A stretch of 64,000 nucleotides of DNA from NCBI GenBank assembly GCA_965220615.1, contig CBDCQL010000001.1:310001-374000 (forward strand), in the 5' to 3' direction. The stretch's first letter is position 1. Each line of letters opens with the position of its first letter. Below are positions 42,700 through 51,056 of this stretch, in pieces. The notes below the pieces were generated by a model. That model worked only from the letters and a program-made list of their open reading frames with translations. It was not told where the DNA came from and ran no database searches. The DNA comes from JAGWBD01 sp965220615. GTDB taxonomy: Bacteria > Chloroflexota > Anaerolineae > Aggregatilineales > Phototrophicaceae. Both the position numbers and the translations under genes were made by a program.

Positions 42700-42963
42700 G
42701 ACCCACAGTGCTTAACAACGCTGCCAGGCTTAAGCGGTAGCAGCGCCCCCGGGACGGGCCGACGGGCCCCTACACAGACAACGGTGTCGCTGACGCGCGG
42801 TCGCGCCTGCGGGCGTCGGACGGCGCCGACCCCACACCCGCATGACCCCCGCCCCTGCACCATCGCTGCCAGCCGCGTGTGGACGGACCGAGGGGAAAGC
42901 CAGGCGTCGGACGGCCCCGGTCCGCGCGTCATGTCTGCCAGCAGGGGCCAACAGGGAGAAGGC
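42700..42963 (+). other. Leader upstream of the phage protease, sharing a motif with the SDR leaders
   Basis: No gene is seen here. The segment 42857-42886 (GCACCATCGCTGCCAGCCGC and on to GGACGG) matches 25 of 30 bases of 22119-22148, downstream of the terminase gene, and a similar stretch at 24904-24933. AACAGGGAGAAGGC precedes the protease ATG. Confidence 0.5.
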
Positions 42964-43632
42964 ATGCAAACAACACTCAAGGCCCTGGACGCCAGGGGCC
43001 GCATCGGCGGCTACCTGGTGGTCTGGGGCAGCCCCGAAGAACGCGACCTGCAGGGCGAGTACTTCACGGCGGAAACGGAACTGGGCCTGGGCTGGTATCC
43101 GCAACGCCCGCTGCTCTATCAGCACGGGCTGGACGGCGCCCTTAAGGCGGCCGTGATCGGCGCCATAGACACGCTGGCGCCGGACGAGACCGGCGTGTGG
43201 GCCGAGGCGCAGCTGGACCAGCGCCAGCGCTGGGCGCGCGCCGTGCAGCGCCTGATCGAGAAAGGCGTGCTCGGCTGGTCCTCGGGCAGCCTGGCGCATC
43301 TGGTCGAGGTGGCGGATGACGGCAAGATCCGCCGCTGGCCGATCGTCGAGGGCAGTCTGACGCCCACGCCGGCCCAGCCCCGCCGCAGCGACGCCCGTAC
43401 CCTGAAGAGCGCCTGGGAGACGTTGGGCATGGACCCGTCGTTGCTCGACGAACCCGTCACCACAGAAGACAGCGAAACACAGGGAGAAAACATGACAGAA
43501 AACAGCACGACCACCCCGGCGCGCAAACGCCTGCCGCTGGCCAGCGCCGACGAAGCATTGAAACTGACGAAGGTCAGCAGCCCCTACGACTCGCTGGGGC
43601 CATGGACATGCTGCACGGCTACATGCTGCTGA
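42964..43632 (+). CDS. HK97-type prohead protease, reading into the capsid leader
   Basis: From ATG 42964 the first 176 residues are an S78-family prohead protease: GYLVVWGSPEERDLQGEYF, LYQHG (catalytic His region), VLGWSSGSLAH (catalytic Ser) and IVEGSLTPTPAQPR. There is no stop before MTENSTTTPARKRL, the likely capsid N-terminus (ATG 43492, preceded by CAGGGAGAAAAC). The frame then ends at 43632 shortly after a G run where the capsid frame shifts. The protease normally matures the capsid by cutting its leader. Confidence 0.85.
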   Translation: MQTTLKALDARGRIGGYLVVWGSPEERDLQGEYFTAETELGLGWYPQRPLLYQHGLDGALKAAVIGAIDTLAPDETGVWAEAQLDQRQRWARAVQRLIEKGVLGWSSGSLAHLVEVADDGKIRRWPIVEGSLTPTPAQPRRSDARTLKSAWETLGMDPSLLDEPVTTEDSETQGENMTENSTTTPARKRLPLASADEALKLTKVSSPYDSLGPWTCCTATCC

Positions 43633-44726
43633 GCGCGACGAAACAGTTCCGCGGCGTCAGCGAGCGCTACGGCAACGCGCTGGCGCACAAGCTGCAGCGC
43701 GAGGGGCTGAGCGCGGTCAAGGCCGACGAACTCAGCCACAGCACCCAGGCCGGCTTCGGCGACGAGTGGGTGCCGGACCTGTGGAGCAGCCAGATCTGGC
43801 AACAGGCGCGCCTGGAGAACGCCATTCTGCCGCTCTTCCAGTCGATCGAGATGCCTTCCAACCCCTTCGAGTTGCCGGTTGAAGGCGCGGACCCAAGCGT
43901 CTACTTCGTGCCGGAGACCAGCGACGAGGCGCATCTGACGCTCGGCAGCGGCAACCCCATTCCGGAGAGCAGAATCGGCAGCGGCAAGGTGCAACTGAAC
44001 GCGAAGAAGCTGGCGCTGCGCGTCGGCTTCAGCGCGGAACTGGTGGAGGACTCCATCGTGCCGGTGCTGGCCGTCTACCGCGAGCAGGCCATGCGCGCCA
44101 TCACCGACAGCATCGACCACGTGCTGCTCAACGGCGACACGGCCAGCAGCGGCAACGTCAACAGCAACGGCCAGACACCCGACGGCAACAGCCGCTACAA
44201 GGCCTTCGACGGCCTGCGCAAGCTGGCGCTGGTGAGCCACAGCGGCGGCCGCGTCAACGCCAATGGCGCGCCGACTCTGGCGCTGCTGCGCTCGGCGCGC
44301 TTCAAACTGGCCGCGCGTCACGCGGCCCGTCCGGCGGACCTTGCGTGGATCGTCGACAGCGGCAGCTACGCCAAATTGCTGGGTCTGGATGAATTCCTGA
44401 CCATGGACAAGGCCGGGCCGCAGGCCACGGCGCGCAGCGGTCAGATCGGCTTCATGGACGGCGCGCCGGTGATCGTCAGCGCGGAGATGCCGCTGAGCGA
44501 GGGCGCCGGCGGCAAGGTCAACGCCACCACGACCAGCAACAACACGAAGGGCACGGCGCTCTGCGTGGCGCGGCCTGGCTGGTTCGTGGGCTACCGCCGT
44601 CGCATCGCGGTCAGCCTCGACTACCTGCCCTACTACGACAGTTACCAGTTGACGGCCACGGTGCGCCTGGCCTTCGTCAGCCGGGACAACGAAGTGGCCA
44701 GCGCCCTGACCAACATCACGGTCTGA
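43602..44726 (+). CDS. HK97-type major capsid protein, frameshifted near its N-terminus
   Basis: 374 residues from ATG 43602 in the downstream frame: MDMLHGYMLLSATKQF, QSIEMPSNPFELPVEG, SGKVQLNAKKLALRVGFSAEL, EDSIVPVLAVYREQAMRAI and a C-terminal A-domain. The natural N-terminus appears to be in the other frame from 43492 (MTENSTTTPARKRLPLASAD...PYDSLG). One extra G in the GGGG at 43596-43599 would join them as SLGAMDML. Thus it is either a sequencing or real single-base deletion, or a frameshift signal. The rest of the gene is intact. Confidence 0.88.
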   Translation: MDMLHGYMLLSATKQFRGVSERYGNALAHKLQREGLSAVKADELSHSTQAGFGDEWVPDLWSSQIWQQARLENAILPLFQSIEMPSNPFELPVEGADPSVYFVPETSDEAHLTLGSGNPIPESRIGSGKVQLNAKKLALRVGFSAELVEDSIVPVLAVYREQAMRAITDSIDHVLLNGDTASSGNVNSNGQTPDGNSRYKAFDGLRKLALVSHSGGRVNANGAPTLALLRSARFKLAARHAARPADLAWIVDSGSYAKLLGLDEFLTMDKAGPQATARSGQIGFMDGAPVIVSAEMPLSEGAGGKVNATTTSNNTKGTALCVARPGWFVGYRRRIAVSLDYLPYYDSYQLTATVRLAFVSRDNEVASALTNITV

Positions 44727-44748
44727 ACTGGCTGGCCGGTGAAATCAT

Positions 44749-44781
44749 GCGCCGGGGGCGTGGCTTGCGCGTCCCCGGCGC
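44749..44781. terminator. GC-rich hairpin between convergent capsid and DUF2283-like genes
   Basis: GCGCCGGGG..CCCCGGCGC, a nine-pair stem with a 15-base loop. No T run follows, so termination is plausible but unproven. Confidence 0.45.
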
Positions 44782-44788
44782 GTATGGT

Positions 44789-45385
44789 TCAGGCCTGCGG
44801 CGCGTACCTGGCGATGAGTTCCCGCGCCAGGGCGCACAACTGCCCGCGGGTGGGCATTTCCGTGCCCAGATAGTTGCCGACAAGGACCATGAACATACCG
44901 ACGATGCGCTCGTCGTCGTGGGCAAGTCGCAAATGAAGATGCGGATAATCCTCTACGCCGACGTTGTCGCTCCCCGATACGTCGTCTTCGAGATCGACGT
45001 ACAGGGACTCCGAGAAGGGTTCGTAGCTCCAGGTGACGCCGGGGTAACCGTCAAGTTTGTGCGATGCCTTGTACTGGTGACGTGAAATCTCTTCGTGTTC
45101 CATCCGCCCGTACTGCAGGACGAGCTGGTCGGCCAGTTGTCGCATGGCGTCCTGTGTTGGCGTTGTTGTGCCGAGCCGCGCTGAAGCCGGCTTGACGGAA
45201 ATGCCCTGGATTCCACTGTTCCATTGGTTGACCCGCAGGAAAACCTCAGGCTGTTCGATGAGACTGACAAAGGTGACAAAGCCGGAATTGTCTCTACTGC
45301 CATCCATAAATATGTGCAGAACGTCCTCGCCGGCATCATATTCAAAAATCAACGGGTCGTTGCGGAGGACTGGTTGCGTTGACAT
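44789..45385 (-). CDS. Protein with two DUF2283-like repeats, coupled to a nuclease-like gene
   Basis: 198 residues. Two similar beta-rich units are seen: LIFEYDAGEDVLHIFMDGS and VTWSYEPFSESLYVDLEDD, each followed by a strand-rich segment and a helix (MRQLADQLVLQYG; LCALARELIARYA). The first motif resembles DUF2283. Its ATG overlaps the stop of the upstream PBECR-like gene (TGATG), indicating tight coupling, as in toxin-antidote pairs. A single-unit relative is encoded at 46377-46676. Confidence 0.5.
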   Translation of the reverse strand: MSTQPVLRNDPLIFEYDAGEDVLHIFMDGSRDNSGFVTFVSLIEQPEVFLRVNQWNSGIQGISVKPASARLGTTTPTQDAMRQLADQLVLQYGRMEHEEISRHQYKASHKLDGYPGVTWSYEPFSESLYVDLEDDVSGSDNVGVEDYPHLHLRLAHDDERIVGMFMVLVGNYLGTEMPTRGQLCALARELIARYAPQA

Positions 45386-45759
45386 CAGCGTCTCCCCCTT
45401 CTGCGATCTGGATACGCAGTGCTGACCAGGCCGGTCCGCTTGTATCCTGTGACGGCTGGATGACGGTATTTTACCACGACCTTCATCCAGTGATCCGGAA
45501 AGAGACTGTGACGGCCCCGCGGAATTCTGTGATAGTAACGAATGATCTGACCCACCGGATCTTCAAACTCACGATCATCAGGATCGGTTATTGCGGGAAC
45601 CACCAGGTCCTGAATGAAACGAATATGTTCGTGTCCGGGGAGGATATGACCTTCCCATCTTCTTCGCGACAAATAGACAAGAAAACCGTCCGGGTCCACA
45701 GCCAGCGGCTGGGGAATTCCGGGCGGAGCGGCGGCGAGGCGTTGCCAGAAGTCGGTCAT
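45385..45759 (-). CDS. PBECR-like (barnase/EndoU/ColicinE5-D/RelE superfamily) nuclease candidate
   Basis: 124 residues. The arrangement HILPGHEHIRFIQDLVVPAI, DREFEDPVGQIIRYYHRIP, HWMKVVVKYR and GYKRTGLVSTAYPDR matches the strand-helix plan of phage-borne BECR-fold RNases, in which a His near the start and basic/Thr residues in the last strands form the active site. The overlapping downstream gene would be an inhibitor or regulator. Assignment rests on motif spacing only. Confidence 0.5.
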   Translation of the reverse strand: MTDFWQRLAAAPPGIPQPLAVDPDGFLVYLSRRRWEGHILPGHEHIRFIQDLVVPAITDPDDREFEDPVGQIIRYYHRIPRGRHSLFPDHWMKVVVKYRHPAVTGYKRTGLVSTAYPDRRRGRR

Positions 45760-45814
45760 GCGGGCGGCGTTGGACTGGCACTGTATTCAGGACGAAGGAC
45801 GTTACCTTATCGCA

Positions 45815-46327
45815 TCAGCGCTCGCTGTCGCCATCGTCGAACACGCCGGAGGGATGGCAGCCGCGCCCCTCTGCCTGCGCTTCCGCCTCCAGCGCGCGGA
45901 AATGGTCTGCGAAGCGGGTGTTCGGCTCCCAGACGAAGTTTTCGGCGAAACCGTCGCGCACCAGGGCCTCGTTGACGAAAATGCCGTCCGCGTAGATGTA
46001 GCGCAGCAGGCGTCCGTAGCGGTCGGTTTCTTCGGCGCCGCGCACGAGCGTTACCTTGCGGCCCCCGACGAGGCGTCGATTGGCGGCCGTCGCCGTATTC
46101 GAACAGGGCTCGTCGCGCTCCGGCGTGTTGATGCCGATGTAGCGCACGTTGTGAGTTCGTCTGCCAAGTGCCACCGTGATGGTGTCGCCATCGATGACGC
46201 GCAGGACGCGCGCCTCCTCACCGACGACGGCGGTCGGCGTCGGCGTAATGGGGGCGGGTACGCCGGCCTGTTCTTCCGTGGCGGTGAAAAGCCCCAGAAA
46301 CACCAGCAGGACGAGCAGCAGAATCAT
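45815..46327 (-). CDS. Secreted or membrane-tethered thermonuclease-family (SNase) protein
   Basis: 170 residues. An N-terminal hydrophobic segment (ILLLVLLVFLGLFTA) precedes an SNase domain: ARVLRVIDGDTITVALG, VRYIGINTPERDEPC, VTLVRGAEETDRYGRLLRYIYADG and FVNEALVRDGFAE. Calcium-binding and catalytic Arg/Glu residues (TPERDE, DRYGR) are intact. It degrades extracellular DNA or RNA. Confidence 0.9.
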   Translation of the reverse strand: MILLLVLLVFLGLFTATEEQAGVPAPITPTPTAVVGEEARVLRVIDGDTITVALGRRTHNVRYIGINTPERDEPCSNTATAANRRLVGGRKVTLVRGAEETDRYGRLLRYIYADGIFVNEALVRDGFAENFVWEPNTRFADHFRALEAEAQAEGRGCHPSGVFDDGDSER

Positions 46328-46376
46328 GCCGTCAACGCTACCTCATGGCGCCGCAATTTGCCTGGTTCCGTTTTGC

Positions 46377-46676
46377 TCAAGTGCCGGGCGCAAACTGTGC
46401 GACGAGACGTTCGGCGAGGGCGGTCAACTGCGCGTCCGTGGGCCTGTCGGCATTCAGGCGCCGGCTGACGCCCTCGGCGCTGATGCCGGCCAGGCGGGTG
46501 GCAGGGACGTCGCAGGCCCGGGAGATACCCTGCTGCCCCTCGATTTCCTCATAAACGAGGTTGCGCGCGTCAGGTTCCAGAAAGATGTCCAGAACGTCCT
46601 GGAAGTCGCTGTATTCCCAGGTGACGTTCCGCCTGTCATTGAGCGTTCCCCGTGTGGTATTGATTTTGGGATACAT
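46377..46676 (-). CDS. Single DUF2283-like unit protein
   Basis: 99 residues starting MYPKINTTRGTLNDRRNVTWEY. The segment VTWEYSDFQDVLDIFLEPDA and the C-terminal LTALAERLVAQFAPGT align with the units of the 44789-45385 product (FEYDAGEDVLHIFM; LARELIARYAPQA). It is upstream of the SNase gene and separated from it by 49 bases. Function unknown. Confidence 0.5.
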   Translation of the reverse strand: MYPKINTTRGTLNDRRNVTWEYSDFQDVLDIFLEPDARNLVYEEIEGQQGISRACDVPATRLAGISAEGVSRRLNADRPTDAQLTALAERLVAQFAPGT

Positions 46677-46714
46677 CAGCGCAACTCCCTTGCGCGCGCG
46701 GCCCTGGGCGGCGA

Positions 46715-46780
46715 TGGACTGGCTGAATAGTCAGGACGAAGGGCACTACCTTTTCGCATCAGCGCCCGCTGTCGCCAGCA
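46715..46780. repeat. Duplicate of the SNase 3' end and its flank
   Basis: The segment TGGACTGG...TCAGGACGAAGG...TCGCATCAGCGC..CGCTGTCGCC matches 45771-45836, which spans the end of the SNase gene. Only this short piece remains. The surrounding 46677-46923 gap has no gene. Confidence 0.65.
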
Positions 46781-46923
46781 CAGGAAATGCATTCAGACTA
46801 GCTTTGGTTCACACTGCTCATAACCACAAGTTGCAGGAAGAGTCGACGGATTCTGAATTACGTTTCGCGAAGGCATTGTGTGTTCAAGGGGTTGGCAGTC
46901 GTGAATAAGTCACTTGGAGCGAA

Positions 46924-49248
46924 TCATGATAGTAGCGAATGAATCGCATCCTTGACACGCCCCGAAAGTGTCGGTTCAAACAAAGAGGCAACGGCAAAGA
47001 AAACAAGCACCAGGCCAAATCCAATGATTAGTCTGTCCATTCGTTTGCGCACAGAGATTTCATCCCAAATTGCGCGTTCCAGTCTTCTGCGTGTCCTTTT
47101 TTCTTCGTGGACAGTTTGCTCCAGAAGTTTGCGAGACTGTGATTCTCTTCGGAGATCACGTTGGATATCTTCGCTGGCGTTGCTTTCATTCCCCTTCGGC
47201 AAATCGCTAATGCGGTGGCGATCAAGCTCGGAAAATAGTCTCTGTTCAAGACTCTTGCGTGCCACTCGCTCTGCCTGTAGTTCATTCTCCAAGCGTCCAA
47301 TGATCGTGACGTGTTTTTGAATTTCCTGCATCAAGAGGTGACGTTCCTCGACTTGCTGTTGTGATCCGTCGACAACGGCATTCTCATTTGTCTCACTACT
47401 GACATCCTCAGGTTCTTCTTTGGGTTGATATTCTATAGTTTCTTGAGCCAAGTCTTCGGGCATTCTTGGTATGAAAGTTGCCTCTTTACCCGTTCTGAAT
47501 CTGTTGAAGCTCGAATAAAGTGCAGAGAAAATCTCTTGGTCCCTTTCTGACAAAGACTCTCTTGCGGGAATGACAAGTTTGGTTTCGCCAGCCCGGAGAA
47601 ATTTGCCAACCTCAATTTCCATTCTGTGTATTGCGGTCGCTTGTTCTTCATTGAAATGCGCCATTAGCTCAGAATACTGGTCCGCAGGCATCTCAAGAAG
47701 CTTTTTGCTTTTTCCACTCTCCCCTACAGCATATGGCCCTTTGCCCTGAAGAATTTTTCTCAAGGCTTGTACAACTGGTAAAGGAGTGGGTAAATGTATC
47801 TTCGGTGCCTTTGGCCCAGAGCGGTCCGATGGCATTTCAGGCGCAATGTGCTCCGAATTCTCTTTGTTTTCGCCTTTCTTGACTTCAAGAAATCCTTGCC
47901 AAGATTCGTAAACGCGTTGCCGCTCCTGACTCCAGAAATATTCTTGTTCTGTTTCTGTTGCTTCCCAAGGGATGCGCAGAAGATACCATGCATTGCGGAA
48001 GTAACCCTCGCCAGGCAGTTTCCCTTTTGCTAGTACGACTACTGAACTCAACATTGGCAAATCTTTCTGAGCCAAGTCGATGTTGATTTCTGACAGCAGG
48101 TAACCTAACTCAGGTGGGACTGGATTTGACTGCATCCCCACTGCCAATGCCAGTTCCTTGTAAGTAATAAATGCCTTCTCGCGTGCTACGTTGACTAACA
48201 TTCTGAGCACTGGCTCGCGAAACCTGTCACGAAAATCAACTGAAACTCTGTTGTTGGGCATAAAGTCATGCTGTGCTGGTTCAATGAACCATTTGTCATA
48301 GGCTGCCATGACATTCAATGCTTCATTCTTATCGAATTCGTTTCCGGGACTTCCAGTTCCAACCAAGGGCAATACTTGAGACGAATAAAAAAGAGCACGG
48401 GCCACCCCTAAACGGGAAAATTTGCCGGCACGACTGATCAGTACACTATGTCTTTCGCCTTCATGTGGCTGAGGTAACTTTGCAAGTGCCTTGACAGCCA
48501 GCCGATGCCGCCACAGAGGAGCGGGTGATCTGTCTTCATCCTTTTTGTCATCCTCCCAAGAATGGTGTCCTAGACTGTTCGAAGACCTGAGTTTCGATCG
48601 AGGGAAGTCGGAACACGCCTGCAAGATCGCGTTCCATTGCTCGTGGGTAAGTTCAGGAATGTCAGTTTTTGCACCATCCACGAGAATCCAGTCTGCAGTA
48701 ACAATCACCATGACAGGTGGGCCACCAGCTGAGAAAATCTCCGTTCTAATATCATCTTTTCTCAGATTTCGCTTGCCAGTGCCCCGCTGAGGCATAAGTA
48801 CAAAGGCGTGAAGTGCTCCCCCAGAAACACTTCGTTCAAACAACGCGCCAAACTCCCGCAATAGAGGGATAGCTGGATGGACCGGTTTGCGAAAGCCATT
48901 TGGTTGTCCATCCAAACCAAACGAAAAAATGTCCTTTGGGTTTATCCCATCTGCTGTGTTGTCTATGTCGAATATCGCAAGCCGGGAATAAGTTGGGTCG
49001 TTTGCCAGATCAGCTCGTTTGTTCAAGGAAATTGCAATTGAATGATCTTGCCGAGAAAGCCAGCCAACCAAGCTGCGTCTTGGTGCGTGCGCCATGTTAG
49101 TCGCATGTGGTTTCGCGTGGTTGTAACCACCTGTTGGAGCCTTATTTCGGACAGGAAGCCAGACCGGCATTTCAGCCAAATGTTTTAATCGCGGACCAAG
49201 ACCAAAGCTTTCATCAGGAAAGTTGCGTCTGTTAATTTCTCTCTCCAA
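46924..49248 (-). CDS. Large primase-like (AEP) protein with coiled coil and C-terminal membrane anchor
   Basis: 774 residues, encoded by DNA clearly AT-richer than its neighbours. Residues 30-190 follow the prim-pol pattern: WLPVRNKAPTGGYNHA, AIFDIDN (92-97), SVSGGALHAF (141-149), RTEIFSAGGPPVMVIVTADW (168-187). A middle region (about 340-450) contains AFITYKELALAVGMQSNPVP, LGYLLSEINIDLAQKDLPML and KLPGEGYF, a helix-strand module also seen in some defence-related proteins. Residues about 640-738 are a charged coiled coil, and LIIGFGLVLVFFAVASLF near the end is a membrane helix. No helicase is attached. Probably horizontally acquired; function unknown. Confidence 0.65.
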   Translation of the reverse strand: MEREINRRNFPDESFGLGPRLKHLAEMPVWLPVRNKAPTGGYNHAKPHATNMAHAPRRSLVGWLSRQDHSIAISLNKRADLANDPTYSRLAIFDIDNTADGINPKDIFSFGLDGQPNGFRKPVHPAIPLLREFGALFERSVSGGALHAFVLMPQRGTGKRNLRKDDIRTEIFSAGGPPVMVIVTADWILVDGAKTDIPELTHEQWNAILQACSDFPRSKLRSSNSLGHHSWEDDKKDEDRSPAPLWRHRLAVKALAKLPQPHEGERHSVLISRAGKFSRLGVARALFYSSQVLPLVGTGSPGNEFDKNEALNVMAAYDKWFIEPAQHDFMPNNRVSVDFRDRFREPVLRMLVNVAREKAFITYKELALAVGMQSNPVPPELGYLLSEINIDLAQKDLPMLSSVVVLAKGKLPGEGYFRNAWYLLRIPWEATETEQEYFWSQERQRVYESWQGFLEVKKGENKENSEHIAPEMPSDRSGPKAPKIHLPTPLPVVQALRKILQGKGPYAVGESGKSKKLLEMPADQYSELMAHFNEEQATAIHRMEIEVGKFLRAGETKLVIPARESLSERDQEIFSALYSSFNRFRTGKEATFIPRMPEDLAQETIEYQPKEEPEDVSSETNENAVVDGSQQQVEERHLLMQEIQKHVTIIGRLENELQAERVARKSLEQRLFSELDRHRISDLPKGNESNASEDIQRDLRRESQSRKLLEQTVHEEKRTRRRLERAIWDEISVRKRMDRLIIGFGLVLVFFAVASLFEPTLSGRVKDAIHSLLS

Positions 49249-49324
49249 TCACTACAAATTGCAACGAAATTGCAATTCATTGGGAGAGTATAGCAATGAT
49301 GAGGTTTTGTGTTGCTGAATTAAC

Positions 49325-51049
49325 CTAGTATGCCCCCTGCAGACTCTCGTGGCGCAGGAAGTCGAAGTCGACGCCGAGCTGCGCCTGCTGCACCGACTCG
49401 CGGTAGAGACGCTCGTAGCCGCGGGAGGCAGGGGGCGTGGCCGGCGCAGCATGGCGCGCCTCTTCGCCGCGGCGCAGAAGTTCGCGCTCGTCGACCAGAA
49501 GGTCCAGGCGCCGTCGTTGCGCATCCAGGCGCAGGCGGTCGCCATTGCGCACCAGGCCCAGGGGGCCGCCGACTGCCGCCTCCGGCGACACGTGCAACAC
49601 GATGGTGCCGAAGGCCGTGCCGCTCATGCGGGCATCGGAAATGCGCAGCATGTCGCGCTGGCCGGCCAGCTTGCGCGGGATCGGCAGATAGCCGGCCTCG
49701 GGCATGCCCGGCCCACCCAGGGGACCGGCGTTCTGCAGCAGCAGGCAGTCGTCCAGGCGCACGTCCAGCGCCGCGTCGTCGATGCGCGCGGCCAGATCGC
49801 CCAGCGAGGAAAAGACGACGGCGCGCGCCTCGCTCTGCAAGAGCGCGGGACTGGCCGCTGAGCGTTTGAGCACACTGCCGTCGGGCGCGAGGCTGCCGTG
49901 CAGGGCGATTAGCGCGCCCTGCTCCTGCAGGGGATCGTCCGGCGGGCGGATCACGTCCTGCCAGTCCGGCCATTCAAAGGGCCCCGCCAGTTGCTCGCCG
50001 AGGGTCGCGCCGGTCACGGTCAGGCAGTCCCCATGCAGTTGACCGCGCAGGGCCTGCAGCACGACCGGCAGCCCGCCGGCGCGGTGAAAGTCTTCCATAT
50101 ACGCCGCACCCGAGGGCTTCAGGCCCACCAGCACCGGCGTGCTGTCAGCCATGGCGTCCAGTCGCTCCAGCCCCAGTACAATGCCGAGCCGGCCGGCGAT
50201 GGCGGTCAGGTGAATGACGGCGTTGGTCGAGCCGCCGATGGCCTGCAGTACGCGCAGGGCATTGTCGAAGGCCGCTTCCGTCATGATCTGCGAGGGTTTC
50301 AGGCGTTTGTGGGCGAGGGCCACGGCCTGGATGCCGCTGCGCTCGCCGTGGCGCAGGCGGTCGGCGTGCACGGCGGGGATGGCCGCCCCGCCCGGCAGCA
50401 TCATGCCCATGGCCTCGCTGAGGCAGGCCATGGTGCTGGCCGTGCCCATCACGCCGCAGGTGCCGGCGGTCGGCGCCAGCTGCCCTTCGAGCCTGTCGAT
50501 GGTCGCGCGCTCCAGGTCGCCGCGACGGTAGGCCGCCCAGAAGCGGCGGCAATCGGTGCAGGCGCCGATGCGTTCGCCCTCGTGGCTGCCGGTGAGCATG
50601 GGTCCGGCGGCCAGCACGATGGCCGGGATATCCGCGCTGGCGGCGCCCATCAGCAGGGCCGGCAGGGTCTTGTCGCAGCCGCCCATGAGCACGACCGCGT
50701 CCAGGGGCTGGGCGCGCAGCATGGCCTCCACGTCGAGCGCCATCAGGTTGCGCAGGAACATGCTGGTCGGGCTGAGAAAGATCTCGCCGAGAGAGATGAC
50801 CGGGAATTCCAGCGGCAGACCGCCGGCCTGCCACACCCCGCGTTTGACCGCCTCGGCCAGTTCGCGCAGGCCGCGATGGCAGTTGTTCAGTTCGCTCCAG
50901 GTGTTGAGCACGCCGACGACGGGCTTGCCCAGGCTCTGCGGCGTATGGCCCATCGCGCCGGCGAAGGACCGTCGCAGATAGAGGGCGAACTCGCGGTCGC
51001 CGTATTCTGTCAGTCCGCCGGCGAGACCCGGCGGCCGCTTCTCCGCCAT
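49325..51049 (-). CDS. IlvD/Edd-family sugar-acid dehydratase (L-arabinonate dehydratase-like)
   Basis: 574 residues. Iron-sulfur Cys ligands are in NTWSELNNCHRG, LMGGCDKTLPA and APTAGTCGVMGTASTMA. The phrases LPLEFPVISLGEIF, PTSMFLRNLMALDVEAMLRA, GPMLTGSHEGE and GACTDCRRFWAAYR are those of pentonate dehydratases rather than IlvD. It would convert L-arabinonate or a related aldonate to a 2-keto-3-deoxy acid. It lies 7 bases downstream of the aldehyde dehydrogenase, consistent with an oxidative pentose pathway. Confidence 0.85.
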   Translation of the reverse strand: MAEKRPPGLAGGLTEYGDREFALYLRRSFAGAMGHTPQSLGKPVVGVLNTWSELNNCHRGLRELAEAVKRGVWQAGGLPLEFPVISLGEIFLSPTSMFLRNLMALDVEAMLRAQPLDAVVLMGGCDKTLPALLMGAASADIPAIVLAAGPMLTGSHEGERIGACTDCRRFWAAYRRGDLERATIDRLEGQLAPTAGTCGVMGTASTMACLSEAMGMMLPGGAAIPAVHADRLRHGERSGIQAVALAHKRLKPSQIMTEAAFDNALRVLQAIGGSTNAVIHLTAIAGRLGIVLGLERLDAMADSTPVLVGLKPSGAAYMEDFHRAGGLPVVLQALRGQLHGDCLTVTGATLGEQLAGPFEWPDWQDVIRPPDDPLQEQGALIALHGSLAPDGSVLKRSAASPALLQSEARAVVFSSLGDLAARIDDAALDVRLDDCLLLQNAGPLGGPGMPEAGYLPIPRKLAGQRDMLRISDARMSGTAFGTIVLHVSPEAAVGGPLGLVRNGDRLRLDAQRRRLDLLVDERELLRRGEEARHAAPATPPASRGYERLYRESVQQAQLGVDFDFLRHESLQGAY

Positions 51050-51056
51050 GGCCGCC

